DNA of 64,000 nucleotides from Nostocoides sp. (GCA_016702415.1 JADJEA010000024.1:124001-188000), one strand, 5' to 3'. Shown: positions 51,855 through 61,188, counted from the first letter of the stretch. Program-made: numbers and translations. Notes: a model not told the origin generated them from the sequence alone.

Positions 51855-53567
51855 ATGCCGCCCACCACCGCCGCACTCCCCCGACCGAGGCAGGATCCGC
51901 TGCCCGATGTCGGGACCCCCCTGCACGAGGTCACCTTCGTCGTCGTCGACCTCGAGACGACCGGCAGCAACCCGGCGCAGGACCAGATCACCGAGATCGG
52001 GGCCGTCAAGGTGCGCGGCGGTCAGGTGCTCGGGGAGTTCCAGACCCTTGTCAACACGCGGGTCCCGATCCCGGCCGTCATCAGCGTCCTGACCGGCATC
52101 ACCGATGCCATGGTCGCGGGTGCACCACCCCTGCGCGCGGCGCTGCCTGCCTTCCTGGAGTTCGCGGCAGGGTCGGTCGTCGTCGCCCACAACGCCCGCT
52201 TCGATGTCGGATTCCTCAAGGCGGCCTGCGCCTCCACGGGCGCCACGTGGCCCGACCCGGTCGTCGTCGACACCGTCCACCTCGCGCGCGCCCTGGTGAC
52301 CGCCGACGAGTCGCCCAACCACCGTCTCTCCTCCCTCGCTCGTGTCTTCCGCTCCCGCGTCACGCCCGACCACCGGGCCCTCCACGACGCGCAGGCGACC
52401 GTCGAGGTGCTGCATGGCCTCATCGGGCGCGTCGGTGGCCTGGGTGTCACGTCCCTGGAGGAGTTGGCGGCCTACTCCGGCCGGGTCCCACAGGAGCGCC
52501 GGCGCAAGCGCCATCTCGCCGACGGCCTGCCGGACGCGCCTGGCGTCTACCTCTTCAAGGACGACGCCGGCCGGGTCCTTTATGTCGGCACGTCCGTGGC
52601 CATCCGCACGCGAGTCCGGTCCTACTTCACGGCGGCCGAGCAGCGACGCCGGATGGGAGAGATGGTCCGGCTCGCGTCGAGCGTCACTCCCATCGTGTGC
52701 GCCACACCCCTGGAGGCGCAGGTACGCGAGTTGCGTCTGATCGCCGCCCACCAACCCCGCTACAACAGACGGTCCCGCCACCCCGAGAAGGCGGTCTGGG
52801 TCAAATTGACCGTCGAGCCCTTTCCCAGGCTGTCGATCGTGGCCCAGGTGCGCGGTGACACCACGGCCTACCTCGGGCCCTTCGGCTCCCGCGCCGCCGC
52901 CGCGGACGCCGTCGCCGCCATCCACGAGAGCCTGCCGCTGCGACAGTGCAGCCAGCGCATCTCACCCCACCGACGCTCGCCCCCGTGCGCCCTCGCCGAC
53001 CTCGGCCGGTGTGCCGCGCCCTGCCTCGGCGCGATCACGACGGAGTTGTATGCCGAGATCGTCGCCCGCGCGGCCGCAGCCATCGCCGCCGATCCCGGCG
53101 AGATCGTCGACCTCCTCGATGCCCGGATGGCGTCGCTCGCACGCCAAGAGCGCTACGAGGACGCCGCGACCGTGCGCGATCGGCTGGGCGCTCTCCTGCG
53201 CGGCGCGATCCGGGCCCAACGCCTCGCCCCGCTCGCGGCGATCCCGGAACTGGTGGCCGCCCGCCGCAGCCCGGTGGGCGGATGGGAGCTGGTGTGCGTT
53301 CGCCACGGTCGGCTGGCGGGGAGCAGCCGCAGCCCGCGCGGAGCCGACCCCATGCCCTACGTCGAGGCCTTGCGCGCCAGCGCCGAGATCGTCGCCGTGC
53401 CGACCGCTCCCGCGCCCGCCGCCCTGCCGGAGGAAACCGAAAAGATCCTCCACTGGCTCGATGAGCCGGGGGTGCGGCTGGTTCGCGTCGACGGCGCCTG
53501 GACCTGCCCGGTCGACGGCGCCCAGCGCCTCACGGTGCCCGACGCGCGGTCCCGGGGAGGACGGTGA
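51855..53567 (+). CDS. DEDD exonuclease domain protein with UvrC-like GIY-YIG domain
   Basis: A 570-residue fusion. Residues about 25-190 form a DnaQ-type 3'-5' exonuclease (VVVDLETTGSNPAQDQITEIGAV, VVAHNARFDVGFL, HRALHDAQATVEVL). A GIY-YIG domain follows (GVYLFKDDAGRVLYVGTS), then a UvrC-like region with four Cys (CSQRI, CALADLGRCAAPC) and an UVR-like helix (LARQERYEDAATVRDRLG). The role is probably DNA repair; M. tuberculosis Rv2191 has this build in the same neighbourhood. The ATG at 51855 lies in an octamer copy; GTG 51831 in the same frame is an alternative. Confidence 0.88.
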   Translation: MPPTTAALPRPRQDPLPDVGTPLHEVTFVVVDLETTGSNPAQDQITEIGAVKVRGGQVLGEFQTLVNTRVPIPAVISVLTGITDAMVAGAPPLRAALPAFLEFAAGSVVVAHNARFDVGFLKAACASTGATWPDPVVVDTVHLARALVTADESPNHRLSSLARVFRSRVTPDHRALHDAQATVEVLHGLIGRVGGLGVTSLEELAAYSGRVPQERRRKRHLADGLPDAPGVYLFKDDAGRVLYVGTSVAIRTRVRSYFTAAEQRRRMGEMVRLASSVTPIVCATPLEAQVRELRLIAAHQPRYNRRSRHPEKAVWVKLTVEPFPRLSIVAQVRGDTTAYLGPFGSRAAAADAVAAIHESLPLRQCSQRISPHRRSPPCALADLGRCAAPCLGAITTELYAEIVARAAAAIAADPGEIVDLLDARMASLARQERYEDAATVRDRLGALLRGAIRAQRLAPLAAIPELVAARRSPVGGWELVCVRHGRLAGSSRSPRGADPMPYVEALRASAEIVAVPTAPAPAALPEETEKILHWLDEPGVRLVRVDGAWTCPVDGAQRLTVPDARSRGGR

Positions 53568-53593
53568 TCCCTACTTCGCGAGAAGATGAACCC

Positions 53594-53872
53594 ATGATCA
53601 CCGCCATCGTCCTGGTCAATGCCGACGTCGACAAGATCCCCGAGGTTGCCCAGGCGATCGCCGACCTGGACGGTGTGACCGAGGTCTATTCGGTGACCGG
53701 CGACGCGGACCTGATCGCCATGGTCCGCGTCCGGGAGCACGAGGAACTCGCCGACGTCATCGCCGACCGGCTCAACAAGGTGCCGGGCATCTTGAGCACC
53801 TCGACCCATATCGCTTTCCGGGCGTACTCCAGTCACGACCTGGAGGCGGCGTTCAGCCTCGGCCTCGACTAG
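53594..53872 (+). CDS. Lrp/AsnC ligand-binding domain protein (stand-alone)
   Basis: A 92-residue RAM/AsnC_trans_reg domain without a DNA-binding part: ITAIVLVNADVDKIPEVAQAI, then GVTEVYSVTGDADLIAMVRV and GILSTSTHIAF. Such proteins form rings that bind amino acids and may act through partners. It starts 26 bases after the nuclease gene and is followed by convergent trpD. An amino-acid-sensing role near tryptophan synthesis is only suggestive. Confidence 0.88.
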   Translation: MITAIVLVNADVDKIPEVAQAIADLDGVTEVYSVTGDADLIAMVRVREHEELADVIADRLNKVPGILSTSTHIAFRAYSSHDLEAAFSLGLD

Positions 53873-53965
53873 CCACACCGGCTGGCGTCGGGCCGCCCGG
53901 TCGGGGTGGCGACGGCTGCGCCCGGACGGGATCTGGCGCAGCCGCGGCCATCCCCACGGGAAGAG

Positions 53966-55036
53966 TCAGATCGACTTCGTGGCGGCGATCCAGCGCTCCA
54001 GGGTCGCGGCTGCGGCGCCGGAGTCGATCGTGGCGGCGGCCGTGACGACCCCCGAGCGGACCGCCGCGATCAGCTCACCCGCGGCCGTGGGAGACGCAGG
54101 CACCTGCGCGTCCGCGACGGCCAGGGCGATCCCGGCATTGAGCGCGACCGCGTCCCGGACCGGTCCGCGGGCGCCGTCGACGAGGGCACGGACGACCTCG
54201 GCGTTGTGGGCCGGGTCGCCGCCACGCAACGCGTCGAGGGGGGCTTCGTCGAGCCCGACGTCGCCAGGAGCCAGGACGTGTTCACTGACGGCCCCGTCGG
54301 CCACCCACCAGACCCGCGACGGACCGGCGAGGGTGAGTTCGTCCAGACCGTCCTCACCCCGGAAGACCGCGGCCCGGCGCCCACGGCCGGCGAACACGCC
54401 GGCGACCAGCGGCGCGAGCCGGGCATCGGCGACGCCGACCGCGGCATACGTCGGCTGGGCGGGGTTGGTCAGGGGGCCCAGGGCGTTGAAGACCGTCGGG
54501 ACGCCGAGGTCCCGGCGGGTGGGCGCGGCATACCGCATCGACGGGTGAAAGGCCTGGGCGAAGCAGAAGGTGATCCCGGCGCGCTCACCCACCGCACGCA
54601 CCTGAGCGGGGGTCAGGGACAGGTCGACTCCGAGCGCCTCGAGGACGTCCGCGGCACCGGAGGACGAGGACGCCGCCCGGTTGCCGTGCTTGACGACCCG
54701 CAGGCCCGTGGCGGCGACCACGATCGCGGTCATCGTCGAGATGTTGACGGTATGGGCGCGATCCCCGCCGGTCCCGACGATGTCGATGCTCGGCGAGGGA
54801 ACCTCGAAGCGGTGCGCGTGCGCCAACATGACATCCGCGATGGCCGATAGTTCCCCGACCGACTCCCCCTTGGCCTTCAGCGCCATGAGGAACCCGCCGA
54901 CCTGAGACGCCGAGGCCTCGCCCGACATGATCCGGTCCATCGCCCAGGCTGCGGCGTCCGGGTCGAGATCCCGGCCCAGGAGGAGGCCGGAGAGCACATC
55001 CGGCCAGGTGTGGGCGTCCGCGACCGCGTCCGCCAT
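53966..55036 (-). CDS. trpD: anthranilate phosphoribosyltransferase
   Basis: Second step of tryptophan synthesis: anthranilate plus PRPP gives phosphoribosyl-anthranilate. The 356-residue protein shows DIVGTGGDRAHTVNIST (PRPP site), KHGNRAASSSSGAADVLEALG, FCFAQAFHPSMRYAAPTRRDLGVPTVFN and GPLTNPA. It is isolated from other trp genes. The order trpD - receiver - ctaE-qcrCAB matches that of many Actinobacteria (Rv2192c-Rv2196). It ends 93 bases from the convergent AsnC-like gene. Confidence 0.95.
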   Translation of the reverse strand: MADAVADAHTWPDVLSGLLLGRDLDPDAAAWAMDRIMSGEASASQVGGFLMALKAKGESVGELSAIADVMLAHAHRFEVPSPSIDIVGTGGDRAHTVNISTMTAIVVAATGLRVVKHGNRAASSSSGAADVLEALGVDLSLTPAQVRAVGERAGITFCFAQAFHPSMRYAAPTRRDLGVPTVFNALGPLTNPAQPTYAAVGVADARLAPLVAGVFAGRGRRAAVFRGEDGLDELTLAGPSRVWWVADGAVSEHVLAPGDVGLDEAPLDALRGGDPAHNAEVVRALVDGARGPVRDAVALNAGIALAVADAQVPASPTAAGELIAAVRSGVVTAAATIDSGAAAATLERWIAATKSI

Positions 55037-55038
55037 CG

Positions 55039-55479
55039 TCAGGAGGCCGCCGCCAGGGCCTGCTCGACCCCGGCGCAGACGGCGAGGGCGTCGAATGGCG
55101 CCGAGACTGCCGCGTCGGCCAGCGACCAGGCCGCCAGCCAGACATCTTGCGGACGCCCGGTCAAGACGAGGACGGGCGGGCAGTCGAAGATCTCGTTCTT
55201 GAGCTGACGGCATACGCCCAAGCCGCCGGCCGGGGCCGCCTCGCCGTCGAGGATCAGCAGGTCGAACCGGCCGTTCTCGACGGCCTCGATGACGGCCGGC
55301 AGGGTCGCGCACTCCAGCCACGACTCGACCTCGAGATCGCGGGTCGGCCGACGCCCCACGGCCGCCCGAACGGCGTCCCGCGTCGTGATGTCGTCGCTAT
55401 AGAGCAGGATCGACACCTGCCGCGGACCAGAGGCGGTGCCGGGGGTCTCGGAGGCGTGGGTCATCGCGCTGGAAGCCAT
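55039..55479 (-). CDS. atypical receiver-domain protein
   Basis: A 146-residue single receiver domain. It keeps the acidic pair (LLYSDD), the phosphoacceptor Asp (LLILDGEA) and the switch Thr (VLVLTGRP), but the position of the invariant Lys reads VSAPFDALAV, without Lys. No output domain is present. It ends two bases before trpD and is divergent from ctaE. The gene is often seen between these two in Actinobacteria. Regulation by phosphorylation is doubtful. Confidence 0.8.
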   Translation of the reverse strand: MASSAMTHASETPGTASGPRQVSILLYSDDITTRDAVRAAVGRRPTRDLEVESWLECATLPAVIEAVENGRFDLLILDGEAAPAGGLGVCRQLKNEIFDCPPVLVLTGRPQDVWLAAWSLADAAVSAPFDALAVCAGVEQALAAAS

Positions 55480-55573
55480 GTGGCACAGCCTACTCAGCCC
55501 CGTGCGACACGCGACACAACTGTTATCGGGGGGCCGCCTGACGAGTCGATTCGTTTACCGACATAATGACCGC

Positions 55574-56236
55574 GTGGCCACAGCATCTGCACTGACGTCA
55601 AATATCGCCAGCTCACCACCGGGGCACACCTCGATGGGCCCCGTGAGTCGCCCGAACATGGTGTCTGTGGGCACCATCGTGTGGCTTTCGAGTGAGCTGA
55701 TGTTCTTCGCCGGACTGTTCGCGATGTACTTCACGATCCGCGAGGTCCGCCCGGACCTGTGGCATGAGCACACCGCGCAGCTCAATGTGCCCTTCGCGAC
55801 CGCCAACACCATCATCCTGGTGATCTCCTCGGTGTGGTGTCAGCTCGGTGTCTACAAGGCCGAGCACGGCCAGCCATCGCGCACCGGCAGCCTGTTCAAC
55901 GTGGGCAGCTGGGGCATGCGCGAGTGGTATGTCGTGACGTATATCTTCGGCGCCACGTTCATCGCGGGTCAGGTGTTCGAGTACGCCCACCTGGTCAAGG
56001 ACGGCATCACCCTCGCCTCGGACGGCTACGGGTCGGTGTTCTACCTCACCACCGGCTTCCACGGGATGCACGTCACCGGCGGTTTGCTCGCCTTCCTGCT
56101 CATCATCGGCCGTACGTTCACCACGCGCCACTACAGCCACGAGCAGGCGACCGGTGCGGTCGTGACCTCTTACTACTGGCACTTCGTCGACGTGGTGTGG
56201 ATCGCGCTCTTCGCGACCATCTACCTCCTGAAGTGA
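55574..56236 (+). CDS. ctaE: cytochrome c oxidase subunit III
   Basis: A 220-residue aa3-type oxidase subunit III with five membrane helices, the actinobacterial short form. Signatures: SVGTIVWLSSELMFFAGLFAMYF, GQVFEYAHLV, LTTGFHGMHVTGGLLAF and SYYWHFVDVVWIALF. The GTG at 55574 is the likely start. It leads the ctaE-qcrC-qcrA-qcrB operon that links bc1 and aa3 into one supercomplex. Confidence 0.95.
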   Translation: MATASALTSNIASSPPGHTSMGPVSRPNMVSVGTIVWLSSELMFFAGLFAMYFTIREVRPDLWHEHTAQLNVPFATANTIILVISSVWCQLGVYKAEHGQPSRTGSLFNVGSWGMREWYVVTYIFGATFIAGQVFEYAHLVKDGITLASDGYGSVFYLTTGFHGMHVTGGLLAFLLIIGRTFTTRHYSHEQATGAVVTSYYWHFVDVVWIALFATIYLLK

Positions 56237-56264
56237 CGCGGACCGAACGAAGGAAGGCACAGTC

Positions 56265-57047
56265 GTGAACGCACTGGCACGCCACCGCCGCCACCCGGCG
56301 GCGATCGCCCTGCTCCTCCTGTTGGGCCTGATCGTCACCGGAACCGCCTACTCCGCGCTCGCCCCCAAGGCGGCTACGGCCGCCGTGGCGACCGCGGACC
56401 AGGTCACCGAAGGCCACCAACTCTTCCTCACCAACTGCGCGACCTGCCATGGAACGGGCGCTCTGGGCACGGACAAGGGCCCGAACCTCGCCGGTGTCGG
56501 GGCCGCCGCCGTCGACTTCCAGATGAACACCGGGCGTATGCCGATGGCCGGCCCGGGCGTCCAGGCGCCGCGCAATGTCGTGACCTACACGCAAGAGCAG
56601 ATCTCGGCGATCGCGGCCTATGTCGCCTCGCTCGCGCCCGGCCCGGCCGTCCCGGACGCCGCGCTCACCAGCGGCGAGAACGGCAATGCGGGCACCGGCG
56701 GCATGATCTTCCGCACCAACTGCTCGATGTGCCACAACTCGGCGTTCGCCGGGGGCGCGCTCACCCGCGGCAAGTACGCCCCGAAGCTGCATGAGATGGA
56801 CGGGAAGATCATCTACGAGGCCATGCTCACCGGCCCGCAGTCGATGCCCGTCTTCAACGACACCAACCTCTCGCCGCAGGCAAAGGCCGATGTCATCGCC
56901 TATCTGAAGTCCATGCATGAGGAGGGCAACCCCGGCGGTATGGCGCTCGGGTCGCTCGGTCCGGTCCCCGAGGGACTGGTCGCGTGGATCTTCGGACTCG
57001 GCCTGCTGATCGGCGGGGCCTACTGGCTCGGACAGAAGGGTGCCTGA
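56265..57047 (+). CDS. qcrC: cytochrome bc1 complex dihaem cytochrome c subunit
   Basis: A 260-residue membrane-anchored cytochrome with two haem c sites: CATCH (58-62) and CSMCH (153-157). An N-terminal signal anchor (AIALLLLLGLIVTGTAYS) and a C-terminal helix (GLVAWIFGLGLLIGGAYWLG) place it outside the membrane. It carries electrons directly from bc1 to the aa3 oxidase, replacing soluble cytochrome c. GTG 56265 has AAGGAAGG upstream. Confidence 0.95.
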   Translation: MNALARHRRHPAAIALLLLLGLIVTGTAYSALAPKAATAAVATADQVTEGHQLFLTNCATCHGTGALGTDKGPNLAGVGAAAVDFQMNTGRMPMAGPGVQAPRNVVTYTQEQISAIAAYVASLAPGPAVPDAALTSGENGNAGTGGMIFRTNCSMCHNSAFAGGALTRGKYAPKLHEMDGKIIYEAMLTGPQSMPVFNDTNLSPQAKADVIAYLKSMHEEGNPGGMALGSLGPVPEGLVAWIFGLGLLIGGAYWLGQKGA

Positions 57048-57051
57048 CCCC

Positions 57052-58185
57052 ATGACCAACTACGAGTTCCCCGACGCGAACTCGCCCGGCGTCGTGCGCC
57101 TCGACGATGGCCACAGTCCCGCCGAGGGCACCTTGCCGGCCGTCTTCGAGAATCCCGGACTTCCCCCGCATGTGCACCGGATGTCCGACGAGAGCGAGCG
57201 CGGTGCCAAGCGTGCCGAGAAGCAGGTGGCCGGGCTCTTCGGCCTGTCGATGGTCGGCACCCTGCTGGCGCTGTTCGCCTACTTCGCTTTCCCCACCGAC
57301 CACCGCAGCTGGATCCCCGGTCTCGGCACGGTTTCGACCATCAACCTCTTGTTGGGGGTCGGCATCGGGCTCGGCTTGCTGGGCATCGGCCTCGGTGCCG
57401 TCCACTGGGCCAAGACGCTCATGCCGGACCACGAGACCGTCGAGATGCGCCACCCGATGCGCAGCAGCGACGACGCCCGTGCGGAGTTCGTCGACGTCAT
57501 GCGCTCCGGGGGTGAAAAGAGCCAGCTCTTCCGTCGGCCGCTGATCAAGGCCAGCCTCGGGGGCGCGATGGCGCTCTTCTCGCTGCCGCTACTCGTCCAG
57601 CTCATCGGGAGCATGGGACCGCTGCCGCGCAACCGGCTCTCGGTGACCTTCTGGGACGGCCCGCTGGAGAACGCCGAGGACGCCCTGGGCGGCTACGAGC
57701 ACCGGACGTTCCAGCCGGTCCGATTGGTGACCGACCCCGAGGGGCTCGAGATCAAGGCGGCCGATGTCACCATCGGCTCGGTCTACCACATCCTTCCCAA
57801 GGGTCTGCTGGAGCTGGAGGAAAACATGCTGGAGGAGAAGGCCAAGGCCGCTGTCCTCCTCATGCGGTTGGACCCCACGGACTTCAAGTCGACCGAGGGG
57901 GGCCGCAAGGCCCTCGAGTGGAGCTACAACGGCATCGTCGCGTACTCCAAGATCTGCACGCACGTCGGTTGCCCCGTTGGCCTCTACGAGCGGACCACCC
58001 ACCACTTGCTCTGCCCGTGCCACCAGTCGACCTTCGACGTCACGGACGACTGCAAGGTCATCTTCGGCCCCGCCAAGCGGGCCCTGCCGCAGTTGAAGAT
58101 CACCGTCGACGCCGAGGGCTACCTCGTCGCGGCGCAGCCCTTCATGGAGCCTGTCGGCCCGAGCTTCTGGGAGCGTGAGAGCTGA
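57052..58185 (+). CDS. qcrA: cytochrome bc1 complex Rieske iron-sulfur subunit
   Basis: A 377-residue Rieske protein with three N-terminal membrane helices, as in Actinobacteria. The [2Fe-2S] ligands are in CTHVGCPVG and CPCHQSTFDV. A GTG at 57040 is an alternative start, overlapping the qcrC end. Its TGA overlaps the qcrB ATG (TGATG). Confidence 0.95.
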   Translation: MTNYEFPDANSPGVVRLDDGHSPAEGTLPAVFENPGLPPHVHRMSDESERGAKRAEKQVAGLFGLSMVGTLLALFAYFAFPTDHRSWIPGLGTVSTINLLLGVGIGLGLLGIGLGAVHWAKTLMPDHETVEMRHPMRSSDDARAEFVDVMRSGGEKSQLFRRPLIKASLGGAMALFSLPLLVQLIGSMGPLPRNRLSVTFWDGPLENAEDALGGYEHRTFQPVRLVTDPEGLEIKAADVTIGSVYHILPKGLLELEENMLEEKAKAAVLLMRLDPTDFKSTEGGRKALEWSYNGIVAYSKICTHVGCPVGLYERTTHHLLCPCHQSTFDVTDDCKVIFGPAKRALPQLKITVDAEGYLVAAQPFMEPVGPSFWERES

Positions 58186-59909
58186 TGAGCAGCGAAGCGA
58201 TGGACAACGCCCGTGCGGCAGACCGGCTGCGCGAGGGCGACCGCGCCCGCCAGGCCCCACCGTCCGCCGGTGCCAAGAAGCTGGGCGGGATGGTCGGCTG
58301 GGTCGATGACCGCCTCGGCCCGGCCAAGGGCGTCAACTACCTGATGAAGAAGGTCTTCCCGGACCACTGGTCGTTCATGCTCGGCGAGATCGCGATGTAC
58401 TCGATGATCATCTGCCTGCTGACCGGGGTGTTCCTGACCTTCTGGTTCGTCCCCAGCGCCAGCCACGTCCCCTATGACGGGTCCTACCTGCCCCTCAAGG
58501 GCGTCCACATGTCGGAGGCCTATGCCTCCTCGCTGAACATCTCGTTCGACATCAAGGGCGGTCTGCTCATCCGGCAGATGCACCACTGGGCGGCGCTCAT
58601 GTTCATCGTGGCCCTGTCGGCGCACATGCTCCGGGTATTCTTCACCGGCGCCTTCCGCAAGCCCCGTGAACTCAACTGGATCATCGGCTGTGTCCTGTCG
58701 ATGCTCGCCCTGGTCGAGGGCTTCGCTGGCTACTCGCTGCCCGACGACCTCCTCTCCGGCACCGGCATCCGGGCGGCCCAGGGCTTCATGCTCTCCGCTC
58801 CGGTGATCGGTTCCTACCTGGCCTACATCGTCTTCGGTGGCGACTTCCCGGGTGAGGCGATCATCCCCCGGCTGTATGGCGTCCACGTCCTCCTCCTGCC
58901 CGCCCTGCTCATCGGCCTCTTCACGGCGCACATCGTCATGGTCGCCGTGCAGAAGCACACGCAATACCCCGGGCCGGGCCGGACCAACGAGAACGTCGTG
59001 GGCTTCCCCGTGATGCCGGTGTATGCCGCGAAGGCTGGTGGGTTCTTCTTCATCGTCTTCGGGTTCACCGCCCTCCTGGCCTCCCTGGTCCAGATCAACT
59101 CGATCTGGGTCTATGGGCCATATGACCCCTCCGCCGTGACCGCGGGCAGCCAGCCCGACTGGTACATGGGCTTCGCCGACGGTGCCTTGCGGCTCTTCCC
59201 CGGCTGGTTCGAGTTCACGGTCTTCGGCTACACCCTCAGTCTCAACGTCGCTATCGGCGCGCTGATGCTGATCCCGGTGATGTACGGCATCATGGCCGCC
59301 TATCCCTTCATCGAGGCGTGGGTGACCGGGGACAAGCGCGAACACCACCTCCTGGACCGCCCGCGCAATCAACCGACCCGCACCGCGCTCGGTGTGGCAG
59401 CGCTGACGTTCTATGGCGTGCTCATGTTCGCGGCCGGCAACGACATCATGGCCATCAAGCTGCACATGTCGATCAACGACATCACGTACTTCTTCCGGGT
59501 AGCCGTCTTCGTTCTGCCGGTGATCGCCTTCTGGGTCACCCGCCGGATCGCCCTGAGCCTGCAGCGTGCCGATCGCAACCTCGTCCTCCACGGCCGCGAG
59601 ACCGGCCGGATTGTCCGGACCGGCGAGGGTCGGTTCTTCGAGGCGCACGAGCCGCTCGATGAGTTCAGCCGCTGGAAGCTCGTCGGGTTCGAACGGCAGG
59701 CTCCGCTGGAGTTGACTGCCGGCACCGATGCCCACGGGGTCGCCAACCAGTCGGCGAAGCACGCCAAGCTGCGCCAGCGGCTCTCCCGGTTCTACTTCGG
59801 TCACCACGTCGACCCGGTGACGCCGACGGAGTTGGCGGCCGCCCACCACGACGGCCCCGCACACGAGGCCATCGGCGCCGGCGAGGGCGCTCACGCCGGG
59901 GCGCACTGA
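58185..59909 (+). CDS. qcrB: cytochrome bc1 complex cytochrome b subunit
   Basis: A 574-residue cytochrome b that holds the quinol sites. Haem-binding His pairs are in MHHWAALMFIVALSAHMLR and GVHVLLLPALLIGLFTAHIVMV; the Qo segment is PPQ-like in position, read here as PDWYMGFADGALRLFPGW. An actinobacterial C-terminal extension is present. It ends the operon; a strong hairpin terminator follows at 59971-60007. Confidence 0.95.
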   Translation: MSSEAMDNARAADRLREGDRARQAPPSAGAKKLGGMVGWVDDRLGPAKGVNYLMKKVFPDHWSFMLGEIAMYSMIICLLTGVFLTFWFVPSASHVPYDGSYLPLKGVHMSEAYASSLNISFDIKGGLLIRQMHHWAALMFIVALSAHMLRVFFTGAFRKPRELNWIIGCVLSMLALVEGFAGYSLPDDLLSGTGIRAAQGFMLSAPVIGSYLAYIVFGGDFPGEAIIPRLYGVHVLLLPALLIGLFTAHIVMVAVQKHTQYPGPGRTNENVVGFPVMPVYAAKAGGFFFIVFGFTALLASLVQINSIWVYGPYDPSAVTAGSQPDWYMGFADGALRLFPGWFEFTVFGYTLSLNVAIGALMLIPVMYGIMAAYPFIEAWVTGDKREHHLLDRPRNQPTRTALGVAALTFYGVLMFAAGNDIMAIKLHMSINDITYFFRVAVFVLPVIAFWVTRRIALSLQRADRNLVLHGRETGRIVRTGEGRFFEAHEPLDEFSRWKLVGFERQAPLELTAGTDAHGVANQSAKHAKLRQRLSRFYFGHHVDPVTPTELAAAHHDGPAHEAIGAGEGAHAGAH

Positions 59910-59970
59910 CCGGCGGCGCGGCGGCCACACGGCATACGGCTGCGCACGTCACGGACCTGCACCACGCGTG

Positions 59971-60007
59971 AACGGGCCGGGATCCCGACAAGGGGTCCCG
60001 GCCCGTT
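59971..60007. terminator. bidirectional hairpin terminator after qcrB
   Basis: Sixteen-base arms (AACGGGCCGGGATCCC and its complement with one mismatch) flank a five-base loop. It lies between the convergent qcrB and GtrA genes; a short T run follows (GCTTTAA). Confidence 0.85.
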
Positions 60008-60105
60008 CGCGTGTGCTTTAACCCTTGCCGACGGCTGGGTTCCTGGCGACCGCGCGCCCGCACCCTGTCGTCCCCAACCAGGGAACGCCCGGGCCGCGCC
60101 AGACG

Positions 60106-60573
60106 TCAGCCGCTGACGGGCTGGGGTTCGGCGGGACCCGGCGCGGGCACATCGCCCGTGCGCGAGAACCACAGGTGGTTCAGCGAGAAGCGCAGGCAGC
60201 CACCGATCATCGTTCCGAGGACAACCATCCCGGACTGCTCCAGCGACGTCGCTCCCGGCCAGATCGCCAGGAGGAGGCTGCTGACGCCGAGTTCGGCGAG
60301 GGCGGTCCCAAAGGTCACCACGCCGTCCAATCCCCGAAGCTGCGCCCCGGCCACGCCGTAGGTGAACCGCCGGTGGACGAGATTGCCGAGGAGGGTGGAG
60401 ACGATCCAGGAGGTGGCATTGGCGAGCTGACTGCCCATCGCGAGCGAGAACACCCAGAACAGCCCGACATACAACGCGGTCCCCAGAGCCCCGACGACGA
60501 CGAAGCGGACCATCTGGACCGGGATCGATCCGGTGGCCCGGCCGTGGTGCGCTGGCGGCGTCATACCGGCCAT
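60106..60573 (-). CDS. GtrA family membrane protein
   Basis: A 155-residue protein with four membrane helices: MVRFVVVGALGTALYVGLFWVF is the characteristic first one, and CLRFSLNHLWFS is the conserved last segment. GtrA-like proteins help move polyprenyl-linked sugars across the membrane. The ATG at 60573 or 60564 may be used. It stands alone between qcrB and the zincin gene. Confidence 0.9.
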   Translation of the reverse strand: MAGMTPPAHHGRATGSIPVQMVRFVVVGALGTALYVGLFWVFSLAMGSQLANATSWIVSTLLGNLVHRRFTYGVAGAQLRGLDGVVTFGTALAELGVSSLLLAIWPGATSLEQSGMVVLGTMIGGCLRFSLNHLWFSRTGDVPAPGPAEPQPVSG

Positions 60574-60714
60574 TGTGCCGGGCGAACCTTTCCGTCGGCT
60601 GTGTGGATCGTATGCCGACCGCTCCCCTCCCCCACGACCGCCTCCCGTGCGCGCTCCCAACCGGGCGGTGGTGGAGCTGCCCGCCGTGGGATGGGCGCGG
60701 TTGCGCGCGTGGGC

Positions 60715-61071
60715 TCAGCCCCACCCGACCTCATGAAGGCGGTCGTCGTCGATCCCGAAGTGGTGCGCGATCTCGTGGACGACAGTCACCCCGATCTCCT
60801 CGACGAGTTCGTCGCGGGAGTCGCACATGCGGGTGAGCGGCCCCCGGAAGAGCGTGATGCGGTCGGGGAGATTGACCATCCCCCAGCCGCCGTCCCGCTC
60901 CGTCAGGGCGATCCCCTCATAGATTCCGAGCAGCTCCGGCTCCTGCGGGGCGGGTTCGTCCTCGACGAAGAAGACGACATTGTCGAGTTGCGCCATCAGA
61001 TCCGCCGGCATGACGTCCAGGGCGTCGGCGACCGCGAGCTCGAATTCCTCCCGGCTCATCCACACGCCCAT
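60715..61071 (-). CDS. zincin-like metallopeptidase family protein
   Basis: A 118-residue protein with the zinc motif VVHEIAHHFGIDDDRLHEVG near the C-terminus (HExxHxxxxxD). The N-terminus FELAVADALDVMPADLMAQLDNVVF matches the family. Small members of this kind have unproven peptidase activity. The start ATG at 61059 is an alternative. A 64-base palindrome lies upstream. Confidence 0.9.
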   Translation of the reverse strand: MGVWMSREEFELAVADALDVMPADLMAQLDNVVFFVEDEPAPQEPELLGIYEGIALTERDGGWGMVNLPDRITLFRGPLTRMCDSRDELVEEIGVTVVHEIAHHFGIDDDRLHEVGWG

Positions 61072-61124
61072 GCCGTGAACCCTATCCAGCCACGACCGTA
61101 TCCAGCTTGCCGATCCCGGTGGCC

Positions 61125-61188
61125 CGCCCGGGGAGACAGGGGAACCCCCGCCACGTACGTGGCGGGGGTTCCCCTGTCTCCCCGGGCG
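61125..61188. terminator. 64-base perfect palindrome between the cta operon and zincin gene
   Basis: Two 32-base arms, CGCCCGGGGAGACAGGGGAA at the outside and ACGT|ACGT at the centre, are perfectly complementary with no loop bases required. It lies 30 bases downstream of the ctaF stop and so probably terminates the ctaCDF transcript. There is no T tract. It is far longer than a usual terminator. Confidence 0.8.
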
